Shown here: one piece after another, positions 23,336 to 34,509 of the stretch
Layout of the letters: each line of letters starts with the position of its first letter
How positions within the stretch are numbered: position 1 is the first letter of the stretch
DNA from: Calliopum simillimum
Lineage: Eukaryota > Arthropoda > Insecta > Diptera > Lauxaniidae
DNA: 64,000 nucleotides
Assembly (NCBI GenBank): GCA_951812925.1
Contig: OX638370.1
Coordinates: 116,326,897-116,390,896, forward strand
Reading direction: 5' to 3'
Made by a program: the position numbers and the translations under genes
The notes under the pieces: model-generated
Told to the model about the DNA's origin: nothing
Seen by the model: the letters and a program-made list of their open reading frames with translations, nothing else
Database searches by the model: none

Positions 23336-24229
23336 AGATTAAAAGATAGTTATACCTATTATTACCTAACTTTTTGAAAAAACCGTTACAATATAACTCT
23401 TAAGGATAAGAGTCAACAAAAACTTTGACAAAATACTTACTTTTAAAAATAAAAGTTTTGTTATGACTCTTTTTTTAAAGGTTTTTTAAAACTTTTCGTA
23501 AGCCAAGAATGTCTTAACTTTTTTTGTCAAAAGTAAAAGTTTTGAGTCAAATTTTACTTCAATTTCAAAAAGTTTAAAGTTTTTTTTGAATTATTTAAAT
23601 GTTCAAAAATTCTGACTTAGCTCTAAAAAAAACTTTTTAAATATTTAATTCAATTTCCGCTTACAATGTAAACATTTATATGAAGATAGATCATAAATGG
23701 AGTGATACCGCTTGCATTCCCCATTGGAAACAGCAACATTCTGTAGCAATATATAATTAGGGTATTAATTTATGTACAGTGTACCTAACTTTGTATATAA
23801 TTTCTCTTAGTGTTATTTCAATCAAAACTCTATTACGTTTTTCTATGTTTCTAGATAATTCTTTATACCTATATTTGTCTCTTTCTGACATATGCTTTTG
23901 TTATTAAAAACTATCCATTGCTAATGTATGTATTTATTTATATATTTTTTGCTATTGTATGTGTATAACGCAAGAACGCGAGAATGTCGAAAGAAAACGA
24001 CAGAATAAAAGTAACCGTCGAGCTGAATGGTGTGTTTTATTATAACTTTCCTTAGTGCCTACAATTCTCAGATTATAAAATAAATGCAGATGTTAACAAT
24101 TCACCATGTTGTATTTATAATTAATTATACATTTATAGAATGAGAAAAGTACTTGCAAAAATATTAGTTTTGCACTAGATAAGCACACAATTTAAATGAA
24201 ACATGTACATAAATTTACAAAAATTGAAA
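23336..24229. other. AT-rich intergenic stretch downstream of LRR gene 4
   Basis: No gene recognised. The first 300 bases are runs of A and T with AAAGTTTT-type phrases. The sequence next to 24229 is the 3' flank of LRR gene 4; an AATAAA on the minus strand near 24036 might be its poly(A) signal. Confidence 0.35.
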
Positions 24230-26522
24230 TCAATAAATCATTGAAAATGACTCCACTTCATTATCCAATGTAATTATATACTCGACACTTAGATCTTGCA
24301 TACTATCAGGACACTCACTCAGCGGCAATGCCGGTGGAGTTTCTTCTCTTGGTACTTCCGGTAATGGATCGTTTGAAATGCGCTTGGCACGACTTGGTAT
24401 CTCGGCGTAGCGCACTAAATTTTCAGCACTTGAGGTAGTAGTTAATGGTGAAATATAGCTATCAAATTGATCCATTGTACTCTGATAGATATTGAATTCT
24501 TTGTAGGCAAATTGATCTTCATGGAGCTTCAAATAGGCCGGTATTACTTCGTAAAGATTTGCATTCATATAACTTTGATTGCTGTCGATGCTCTCCGTAG
24601 AATTACGACGTCTGCAGGAATCAATTGTGCTGAAATTAAAAGAAAAGTTAATAGGCTGTGATTTAATTTTTTTTTCTTTATTCATGTTATGTACCAACCT
24701 CTTTGAATTCCGCTTTGCTAGCATTTGTTCCTTTTGGCGAAAATCTTCTATGGTTTTATCCTTTGGAAAGACAATTATCTCACCGCTATTGCCATTAGTT
24801 TTCGCAACTCGTTTGCTACCCTTCAACAGCGTTGGCTTTCGTTTCAACGTTAGGAATACCATTAGTATGCCAATAAATACAAAGATCACTATACCGATGA
24901 CAATCATTGAAATGCCCGTAGCACGCATATCCTTAGTCAACCAAGCGCTGTAGCTGATACGTAAATTCCCATGAACATGTATGGATTTACAATTGAAGGG
25001 CGAAATGGTCAACTGTTCTTTCGAGATCAAACAAAAAGTGTAAGCCACATCTGGTAGCAAATTTTCTACAGTCGTTATGACCGAAACGCTATTGTAGCAA
25101 CCGAGGCCATACTCATTATAATTAATCTCCATTTTGTAGTATTGCTTGGTGACCCTACTAAACCATATGAGGCCATAAGATGAATCCAAGCCATCTGCTG
25201 ATATAAGCACATCGACGATCAATGATGGACGCGTTTTTATATCAAATACCAGTGAAGGTCTTTTAACAATTTGAATTGTAGGTTCACGTAGATTCGCCGA
25301 TGCTGCAAAACACTCCAACTGCGCAATTGTAAAATCAAACGGATCTTTGGTCGGCACGAAAATCGGAGTTGTTTTTATAGTTCCAACTGCAGTCGTTGTA
25401 CTTGGAATATTTGGTGCCATCGTAGCACCATTCTCAAGGTCTTCAATACATTTCTTACATGTTGTCGTTGTATATGCACTGGCAGTGGTAGTTGTGGTTG
25501 AATAATTTTGACTTGGTGGCAGTGGCACTTCACCACTGGCGTCTATGCCACATAGGCGACTATCATATACCGACACATTGGCGTAACGCTCGGGAGTCGA
25601 ACAAAATATTTTTGTTGATGATTGATACATAAAAACAATTTCCATTTGTAACTTCAAGTCGCAATTGCAGTCCCAACTGTTATTGCTAACTATTATCTTC
25701 AGCTCGCGTGGAATTGGCTTCCAACTAAAGATATTGCTAGAGATTGTAGTCAATTCATTATTCGACAAGTCCAACAGTTCCAGCTTTGATAGCACATCGG
25801 CAAATATATTCTCAGGCAAATGTCTTATATGCGAATCGGAAAGATCCAGCTCTGCTACCACAGATAATTTGCTAAAAACTGTTGAAAGTAAACCAGAACT
25901 AAAATCATTAAAACTGAAATCCACAGTCTGTAGATTATTCAGCAAATTTGCTGAGGCGGTCAGATTGAGTACACATGTGATGCCAACTTGCATTGTCAGC
26001 GCTTTAATCTGATATTTGACATAATCGAGAAAGTCATCATTAACCGTTTGGATTGGTAGATCTTTTTGTATCACTGCTAGCGCTTGGAAGCTACTTGATA
26101 TGCCTTCGAAAAAGTCTTTGCGTAATTCGGTTAGCTTAAGTTTTTCAAAACTTAATTTCGTAAAAATGCCGTTGGCAAATGCACCACCTTCAACATCGAT
26201 CACATTCGATGTGGCAATATAGAGCTTTTTCACTTTTTTGCCATATTCACCGAGGAAATCGCGATATATGCGATTATTTGGAAATATGTAATTATAAATA
26301 CATAGCTCATCAACAAGTGGACAAATTTCAGTCTGGAAAAAGCGTAAATTTTTAAGATTAGTCGAAAGAACTTATTTGAGTTTGGGTATATTTACTGTAG
26401 TTGCCTCCGCTCTGTGTATATCGCTTACAATTTCACCAATTCTGCCGTTGAAACAGACGAACTTACATTGCATTTGGACACAGCGGGATTGATCGTCGTC
26501 AACGGCTAGCTTTACATATTCG
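24230..26522 (-). CDS. Diverged LRR/FN3-like transmembrane protein, cluster gene 4 (5' end unresolved)
   Basis: Exons 26429-26522, 24699-26332 and 24230-24629 join in frame to about 708 residues without a start. The second intron (24630-24698) is 69 bp, a multiple of three and open, so it may sometimes be retained. The first exon seen has Cys-rich QSRCVQMQCKFVCFNGR, like an LRR N-cap. LRRs follow (AELDLSDSHIRHLPENIF, LELLDLSNNELTTI) and an LRRCT cap (NSWDCNCDLKLQ). Then come a Thr-rich linker, an FN3-like region ending AYTFCLI...ISPFNC as in genes 1-3, a membrane segment (MIVIGIVIFVFIGILMVFL) and KRKPTLLKGSKR. The tail is far longer than in genes 1-3, with VRYAEI, NLYEVI, YLKL and the Pro-rich LPEVPREETPPALPL. 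Possibly a signalling receptor; the function is unknown. Confidence 0.82.
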
Positions 26523-26619
26523 CTGAAAAGGAAGACAGAAAGATGAGCATGACTTTGTAAAGTAAGAATTAAACGAAATATTCCTAAAAGACCGATAAAT
26601 GCTTGTTGACTTATTTCTA

Positions 26620-26691
26620 TTAGTCGTCTTCAAAATCTAAAACTGGGAAAAACAAGGAAAGAACCAACACCAAGGTGGAACCAAGTTTCAT
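26620..26691 (-). CDS. Possible signal-peptide exon of LRR gene 4
   Basis: A 23-codon frame starting at 26691 (MKLGSTLVLVLSLFFPVLD) looks like a secretory signal peptide. It lies just upstream of the exon at 26429-26522, in the right place and strand. However, no GT inside it gives the phase (two bases before the junction) needed to join that exon. Either the real first exon is elsewhere, or one base differs in this sequence. Confidence 0.35.
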   Translation of the reverse strand: MKLGSTLVLVLSLFFPVLDFEDD

Positions 26692-26840
26692 AATGGAATT
26701 ATCACAGATTAAGTATTCGGACTATCTGCTCATTGTTAATTGTTTATTCGAACACGCATAATCCCCAAAAGTAGAAATTAATTCTCCATAGTTGGCAACT
26801 CAACTTGAATATGAATAATATTGAGCAATTTAATGATACC

Positions 26841-27720
26841 AGAGTTTGCCTTGTGGCCGAAATTCGACCATTTCGATTCGACCATAAAATAAAGGAAAAA
26901 GTTTTTATACCCTTCCTTGGTCGATAAAACACAAAAAGCTTTTAATATTCTTCCTTAGGGTTCGGGTTATCTCCATCGGTGCAGCAGCTTAGTTGCACTA
27001 TCGTACTTTCCATTTAGAGGCGTGTAACTCCTAATAAAGAGCAAACAGTTTTTGATATTTTTCTATACCAAAATTCATAAAAATCAATCTTGTTATTGTG
27101 CTAAATAGTGCTAACTCTATATCTATACCGAATTTCATAAAAATCAAACGCAGTATTTTCGCCGTGAGAGCGTTTTTTCCATTTAGAGGCGTGGCACCAC
27201 CCACTGAAAAACATAATGTTCATATTATCGTTCATTGGTGCTAACCCTATCTTCATACTAAATATCGTTGAAATCGATGCAGCGGTTTAGTTGTGAGAGC
27301 ATTTTTTTCATTTAGGGGCGTGACACCGCCCACTGAAAAACATAATGGTCATATTATCGTTCCTTGGTGCTAACCCTATCTTCATACCAAATTTAATTGA
27401 AAGCAGTGCAGCGGTTTAGCTGTGAGAGCGTTTTTTCATTTAAGGGCGTGGCACCGTCCACTGAAAAACATAATGGTCATATTATCCTTAGTTTTAACCC
27501 TATCTCTGTACCAAATTTCATTAAGATCGATGTAGCGGCTTAGCCGTGAGAGCGTTTTTTCTATTTAGGGGCGTGGCACCCACCCACTTTAAAAAAATAT
27601 TGTCCTATGCACTGCTCCTTCTCACAACCTTTCCAACAAAAAAAAATCAAGCAAATGGGTTGAGATTTAGGTATAGAAACAGGGACAGAACCGATTTCGT
27701 TTGCCTATTTATATATAGAT
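26841..27720. repeat. Dispersed repeat with internal ~129-bp units, copy 3 (best)
   Basis: Starts CTTGTGGCCGAAATTCGACC and ends ATTTATATATAGATT like the copy at 7420-8035. GTGAGAGC(G/A) recurs at about 27163, 27292, 27422 and 27545, giving four units of 123-130 bp. Each has GGGGCGTGGCACC, CATAATGGTCATATTATC and ACCAAATTT. It directly abuts the dead retrotransposon. Confidence 0.75.
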
Positions 27721-27737
27721 TTCTAAAGTTGTATGTA

Positions 27738-30726
27738 TTATTGTTCCAAATCCAATCCTATTATTGTTTTCTTTTGGTGGGCTACGCTTTCGTGTCTAGG
27801 AATATTATATATAAACCTAAGGCAATCATTGAATGCAACATTCAGTTTACGTTTATAACAAAAATCAAGGGAAGGGTACACGGAACAGTTAAACGTGAAA
27901 AATGGCAAAATTAAGCTTTTGACTAATCGCAATTTTAAGTCGCTTTCAAAGGATTAAGCTGACACCCTAAGACTTCTGAGACACGAGTAGACCTGCTGAA
28001 TAGTAGCTGCTGTGGCGTCACAGCAACTAAGCAAACTATTGATTCTAAAACCGAGGTATTTTACACTGTTAGCGTATGGAATACTGGTATGATTTAACAC
28101 CAGCGGAGGAAAATCTTCGAGACACAAAGGATGCTTTGATCAAATCATACCAACGCACTTAGATGGATTTAGTACCAGATTGTTAAGCACAGACCATGTA
28201 TGTATACTGCCTAAGCCATCATTAATACGCGCAATACAATCTTCGGAAAGCCCATTTGGTCTAGAAAAATATTTAAATTAAAACGTCATCATAAAGATGA
28301 GCTCGGCAATTAAATACAACATCAGGCAAATCATTAATAAAAAGTAAAAATAAAAGAGGGCTCAAAACAGAGCCCTGGGGAACATAACAATTAGATATCA
28401 TTGGGCTGGATCCATCCCGTAAGTAATTACAAATCAGTTTCACTGCCGAATTAGAAAAATTAAACTGGCGTTTCAGCTTATTTAACAAAATCGAATGGTC
28501 CACGCAATTAAATGCTTTACTAAAATCAAGCATGAAGAAAACACATATGTTATCGCTATCTACAGCTGAGCGCATATCAGTGGTAACTGTAACAACAGTT
28601 GATTCACAACTATGATTATTGCGAAAACCTGATTGCCAGACATTAAGTAAGCTGCTACTTTTAGGATAGTCTTGAATTTGACATTCAAGAATTTTTTCAA
28701 AAAATCTTAGCCAGAAAAGGCAAAATACTAATAAGTCTATAATCTGATGGACTTGACGGACTCGATTTTTTTGGAATGGGTAAAATCCTAGTAAAATCCA
28801 CAACTCGGCAAATTGGCTGCTAAATATACAATAACTAAAGACATGGACTACGAAAGGCAAAATATGGGGACAAATGTTATCAGGGCCAAGAGCCTCAGAT
28901 TTAACTGACCTGATGGCCTCCATCACTTCAAAAGATGAAATGCATTCAAAATAAAATCATAACTCACTCTCCATTACAGCTTCAGAATGAGGTGGTTCAG
29001 AAACTGCAACGGATCGAGAGGGCAGGACTAAGCTTGAATACATTTCATCGGGGTTAAAGGGACACAAGCAACCAGATTTGTTTTCAGCTAAACCAAATTC
29101 CTTAATATTTTTCCACAATACCTTTGAGTTTAGGTTAGGGTTCAATTTATTCCATAGAAAATGCCGTTTGGCTGAACGAATTAAGACGTTAACTCTATTT
29201 CTAATCACGGTGTACTGTCTTTTGTTATACTCCCTGGGGGTTCTTTTATAAGTTTTAAAAAAACGTTCTCTTTCGTGAATTTGCGCTTTGGTGGTGTTGT
29301 TAAGCCAAGGACAATTCCTCGACTTAATGCGCTTGTTCACAATAGGCACATACGCTTCATACAATCCATTGAAAAGAGAACTAAATAAATAAACCTTTTC
29401 ATCTAATTAAGGCGTGTGATAAATTGCATCCCAGTCTAAATTGGAGACACTTTCAAAAAGGTTGAGGAGGCAAATGTTGCGGAAAGACCTGAATCTAATT
29501 GTTCTATCGAAATCTCGATTAAAAGGAAGCGCGCAGAATAAAAATTCGTGGTCAAAATCAGAAGGAGGTGTAATTTGTTCAAAGCCCAACACATTTTTGT
29601 CTGAGCTTAAAAGAAAAAGGTCAATCAGAGAAGGATTGGATTGAGACTGTGTGGGGATTTCACTTGCATTTGAAACACGAGGCTTCACTGAAAGTCTAGT
29701 GTTCGAAGGATACTTCGAATTTTTCACGCCAGCTTTTAACGCACGTTGCACAGATCATTTCAGCGTTTTTCTTTAGTTTTTTGGCTTTAGTTAACAATGC
29801 AATAGTTTTTTTTTTTTCTTTTAAGTTTTCTTTTAGTCAAATTTAATTTGCACCAACTCCGCCATTTTTAATTTTATCCGATAATCTGCACTTTTTACTT
29901 AGACTCCAGAATTTTCCTAATTGCAAGGTTTTACTGAAATACCCAATTCGCCATTTCTTTAAGATATTTATTGCGAAAGTTCACGCGAATTTTTATTTCT
30001 TTTCTTCCAAGCTAATATTTTGACGGAACTAAATTTTGCGTTGCAAAAAATTTTCTTAGATTTTTTTTTTTTCTCGCGACCGTTCCATACGCCATCCAAA
30101 AACGAACTCTTTCTTCCCTTTTTCTTCCGCAAAACCACGCTAAACCAAAAACATGGCTGTCCATCGCTGCCAACCGTACACAACCAAAAAGATAACATAG
30201 TGTGCACACCATGTTAACCACGATCACAGACAGATGGCAGTAGACACGAAAAAGCATACAACTAATGCTTTTGGTGTTTTTGTGGGTTCAGAAGGTGCGC
30301 ACACAACTATGTAGAATGCAACAGTTGCATGATTTTTAGTTGAATGCATTTAATGAAGTGCGGAGAGAAAAAAAAAAAAAAATCAATTAAATTGAAATGG
30401 TGCCATTACAACTGATAGCAAGTTGGAAATAGCGAATTGACTTTTCTTAGACAGATTTTGCTACATAAATAATCAAGTAATAAATTTGAGTTGGAATTAC
30501 TGAGGACATTAACATTCAAATCACCACCAACCTCATTAGTATCGTATTTTTCATTCATCTTTAATAGAGTTTCTTCAAACTCCAAAATATTTTCATTTCG
30601 AAATTTGTTTGGGGGACAGTAAACTACGACTAAAAGATATTTACAGTCGTGGTGAATTACTTCGACACTCAAAAACTCCAGATTATAAATATACTCAATA
30701 AAGAATTCATCTAAACATTTGCACAA
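27738..30726 (-). mobile_element. Dead jockey-like non-LTR retrotransposon (ORF2 remains)
   Basis: Minus-strand order fits an APE-type non-LTR element: endonuclease (LLVVVYCPPN and GGDLNVN, 30406-30726), endonuclease end (NPSLIDLFLLSS, 29407-29751), linker (28957-29364), reverse transcriptase (MLDFSKAFNCVDHSILLNKL, PQGSVLSPLLFLLFINDLP, 28273-28926) and C-terminal part (KLNVAFNDCLRFIYNIPRHE, 27738-27932). The catalytic box reads YDDV where YADD is usual, and stops and frameshifts separate the parts. About 700 bp without ORF2 similarity splits the endonuclease. The 5' UTR and ORF1 were not recognised. Confidence 0.88.
29760..30405. other. Insertion splitting the retrotransposon endonuclease
   Basis: Both flanks encode parts of one endonuclease domain that are normally nearly contiguous, while this stretch does not. 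It has T runs (29806-29818, 30060-30072) and an A run (30369-30383). The exact borders and any target duplication could not be fixed, so its identity is unknown. Confidence 0.4.
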
Positions 30727-32985
30727 TAAAACAGTTTTATTTCTTTCGTGTGGGCGCTACCTGGGTTTTTACTGTTTTACGTCACGTGGTTAAGCAGTGC
30801 CGTAGTCTTCGGAACACCAACAATCCTCAGCCTAGTCAAATTGATTTTCCTAGTTTTCTGGATTTCCTCAACTTTTTGAAACAGCTTGAAATAACTATTG
30901 TTGTTTAGGTTTTATATCCGAAAGCCGGTAACGATTAGCTTACTTTTTTTGAAAAATCAAATTTTTCCGATATTTTAGAAAACTATTGGGCTTAGAAAAA
31001 TTCGGATGGTTGTCGAAAGCAGCTCGAAAAAACCTCGAAATTCCTGCTAGGTTTCTGTTTTATTGCAAATGTTGTTTTTAGTGCAATAGTGCATACATGT
31101 GCTATTTAATCAAATCGTTTTCTGAGATCTCCGCTTATTCTCTGCATTTTGAAACAGCTCGAAGATAGATTTCATTTGCGAACGACGGAAATGATTAGCT
31201 TTCTATTTTCACCTCTTTTTTAGATTTTCCAGTTTTTGGAGTTCTTAACAAACTCGTACTCGTATATCGACATTTTTCGATGCTTATGAATCTGTCGCTA
31301 TGTATCACCTCTTTCCATACTACGATTTAACTTTTTGCTGCTTTAAAGAACTAAAGCAATCGAACAAACAAAGCAAAAAATTAATGATCAAATCGATTGT
31401 TTATTGAACTACTGATTTTTGTGGATTTCTCTCTAAGTAAATAACTATATTTATATCATTTTTACAACAGGCTATAGCTTTATCACCAGTAATGATAACA
31501 AACTCATTAGTTGTGTTGTTTATCTCATTATCTTGCCATTATTAACATGAGAATTTTCCCAAAATAAGGGAATGAATGGTGATACAGAGTACAATAAAAA
31601 AAAAAGTCTCATAAATCAAAGCAGGAAAAATCGATAAGTCCATTCTTGTAATAAGCGCTACACGCGTATTAATTTTTTCCACAACTTTTTGAAGTTCTAA
31701 TGCACGGTTCTTCTATATAAACTTAGTTATACGTATATATGTAATACTTCTTTGCACTAAAAACACGCACTTACGTTATATCACTCAAAATAGCTTTAAG
31801 TTTTTCTAAATCGTCTGTAAAATTCAAACAATGAGAAAATTGCATTAAATTACAGATGATCATTAAACACAAGAGTTCCTTGTATGTTTTCGGCATTTCA
31901 AAAAGTTTTCTTTTAATTTTACACTCAATTTTCACACAATTGCACTTTAAGTATATTTCAATGGTAGCTTTAGCTTAAAGAATATTTCCCAATTATTGAA
32001 TTTCAATATGAACGTGGAATTATCACCAATTAATTTATATTCCATTGGGACTGAATGTTTTCTGCGACCGTTAAATCCAATGGAATAATCCACGACATAA
32101 CGCTTTCAAAAGCTCGAATATAACTGAGCCGCATAACGAATGGCTCGTTAGAGTATAAGGATTTTCTACCTATACTTAGTAGTGTTATTATGGCCGAATG
32201 GCTTATCTCTCCTATTTCTGCGTTCAGTGATAATCATTACAAGTTAATAAATAACGAAAGCGAATTTTAGCCAAAATTGATAAAGAGTTGCTAGATAAGA
32301 ACACAAAAGTAGTAGAGCCATATTGATGGGAAAACCAAAGAAAGGACTTTTGGCGATCGTGCGAACAAAACAAAAGGCAAACAAAGGTAGAGAATGTGTT
32401 TGATCAAGAGTTATCTGGAAAATGTAGGAATGTAATAATCAGGAAAGTTCTGTAGAGTTATGGAAGTCATTGAATGCGTTCATATTCGATTCATATACTT
32501 TTCAACGGTACTGCCGCATACCGAGAAAGACTTTTTGATATTTTCTTGTTTTATCCGAACAACAACACTGTTAGCATTGTACCATACAATTTGACTTTGT
32601 AATATATTATTTTTATTAATTGCACGGTATATCAGTTGTTGTCCTGCGTTTTTATCTATAGAGAAAATTGTTTTTTTGTTGTGCTGTATTTAGATAAGAT
32701 TTAATATTGCAGTTTTATTTTTTCAATATAACAATTACAAGCAATATTTATGCAAAACATGAATACAACTACCAATTCACAAATATTGAGCATAGGCTTA
32801 TGATAGTTAACTGGTATGAATCGCACTGAAGTATGGGGCACTTTTAAAAACACTTGTAAATAGTAAAAAAAAAATGGTAGCCCAGCGCACCCCAGAATGG
32901 AGCTTTTACTAGATTCTTCGATAAGATTCCAGTTACCGCTTTCAATTGCTACGCATATAAGCGCATGTACGTTGGATTGCAGAGC
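30727..32985. other. Gene-free intergenic stretch
   Basis: I recognise no gene, RNA or clear repeat. Frames on both strands are shorter than 100 residues and low in complexity. Confidence 0.4.
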
Positions 32986-33211
32986 AATCAAACATCATGA
33001 TATCTTAAGTGCATGTAATAAGGCTCCCTAAGGCCAATATTTCATAGGAACAAAGTTTTTTTGTTTTTTTGCAAAAAATAATAACGTTCCCAACGGCACT
33101 TAAACTCTTATAACTCCAAAGCCATAAGCGATGGACAAAAACTTTGTTCCTATGAAATATTGGCCTTAGGGAGCCTTATTACATGCACTTAAGATATCAT
33201 GATGTTTGATT
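32986..33211. repeat. Perfect 75-bp inverted repeat with 76-bp loop
   Basis: Left arm 32986-33060 and right arm 33137-33211 are exact reverse complements by eye, including AAGTGCATGTAATAAGGCTC and its inverse. The transcript of either strand would form a long hairpin. The loop contains AACGTTCCCAACGG, which recurs in direct orientation at about 33250, and ATGGACAAAAA occurs both at the loop end and at about 33228. No known MITE ends were seen. Confidence 0.85.
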
Positions 33212-33714
33212 ATTTTTCAAAGAGATATGGACAAAAATGTGCGTGCGAACGTAACGTTCCCAACGGTGGCCGTGCCCATATAATTTTAAGTAATAAACAA
33301 CGAACAGAATTTACCCCATAAGACCACTTAATTGGAATAAAAGTCAGAAGTAGATTTTTATTAAATAGCTTCCAAACGGTAATACAGATTTTGTTGTTTC
33401 ATTGTTATATCCGCAATTATATTTCAAATGATGAATTTACCATTTACATAAGGGAAATATTTTCTGAGAAAATTATGAAATTTTAGATTTATCGAACTTG
33501 TTCAAAGACTCTGTACTTTATTACGAATCTATCGAAAAATTCTTTCTCGAAGATTTATTCCTTTTTCGAGAGGGAGCATTTAATATTTCGCGAATGGAAA
33601 TTTCACTACCAGCTGCGATACTTTTTTCTCTAATTCTCTTCCATTTTTCACAAAAAAAAACTAGTAAGGGTGTAAATTTTGGCCTGGCCAAAAAATAAAT
33701 ACCCTACACTGCAG

Positions 33715-34492
33715 TATTTTGAAAAGTTTGCTTATATGGGAGGTGCCACGCCCTCTTGTCCGAGTACACCCAGTTTTTGATCAGAGCTTGCATTTATAGT
33801 TTTTAGTGTCAGAGTGAAATTTAGTTGGACTATCTCAAAAAACTCTTTCAGTATAGCATTTTGAATCTTTTGCTTATATGGGAGGTGCCACGCTCCCTTG
33901 TCTGATTTCACCCAATTTTTGCTGAGAGCTTTCATTTATAATTCTTAGTGTCTGAGTCAAATTTGGTTCGAATATCTCAAAAAACGCTTTCAGTATAGCG
34001 TTTTGAAGCTTTTGCTTATATGGGAGGTGCCACGCCCTCTTTTCCGAATTCGCTCAAATTTTTATCAGAGCTTGCGCTTACAATTCGTAGTACTTATATG
34101 TATTGTGGTTGCATTGTCGTGAAAAATACTCCTAAAATTGCATTTTGAATATAATTTTTGTATGGGCGGTAGGCGTGTCCGTTGACCGATTTTGCTCATT
34201 TTCAATCCCCCGAGCTAACTTTGACGACGGAGGCAGTGTACCAAATTTCATTGAATTATCTTGCTCAGTTTTCCCAAAAAGTGTATTTCAACACACAGCC
34301 AGCCAGCCACCCAGCCAGCCAGCCAGCCAGCCACCCAGCCAGCCAGCCAGCCAGACAGACGGACATGGTTATATCGACTCAGGAGGTGACGCTGATCAAG
34401 AATATATATACTTTTCTATACCTGCCACGCCTCCTTCTCTGCGTTACAAACGGAAGGACAAAGTGAATATACCCTGGGTGTAGGGTATAAAA
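33715..34492. mobile_element. mini-me-like dipteran repeat with internal tandem units
   Basis: GCTTATATGGGAGGTGCCAC recurs at about 33731, 33869 and 34014. It is followed by a CAGC microsatellite, then AGACAGACGGACATGGTTAT, then CGACTCAGGAGG, and the end CCCTGGGTGTAGGGTATAAA. The GACAGACGGACATGG core next to a tetranucleotide tract is the hallmark of mini-me elements described from flies. Assignment rests on remembered consensus. No coding capacity. Confidence 0.6.
34297..34362. repeat. (CAGC)n / (CAGA)n microsatellite
   Basis: About 15 tetranucleotide units, mainly CAGC with two CACC interruptions, ending in CAGACAGACGGA. It lies inside the mini-me-like element, whose family is known to seed such tracts. 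Confidence 0.85.
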
Positions 34493-34509
34493 ATAAAGTG
34501 TGTTCCATT

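Noticed and set aside
24579..25012. Plus-strand open frames opposite LRR gene 4
   Set aside because: Antisense shadows of a well-supported coding exon with LRR and membrane motifs.
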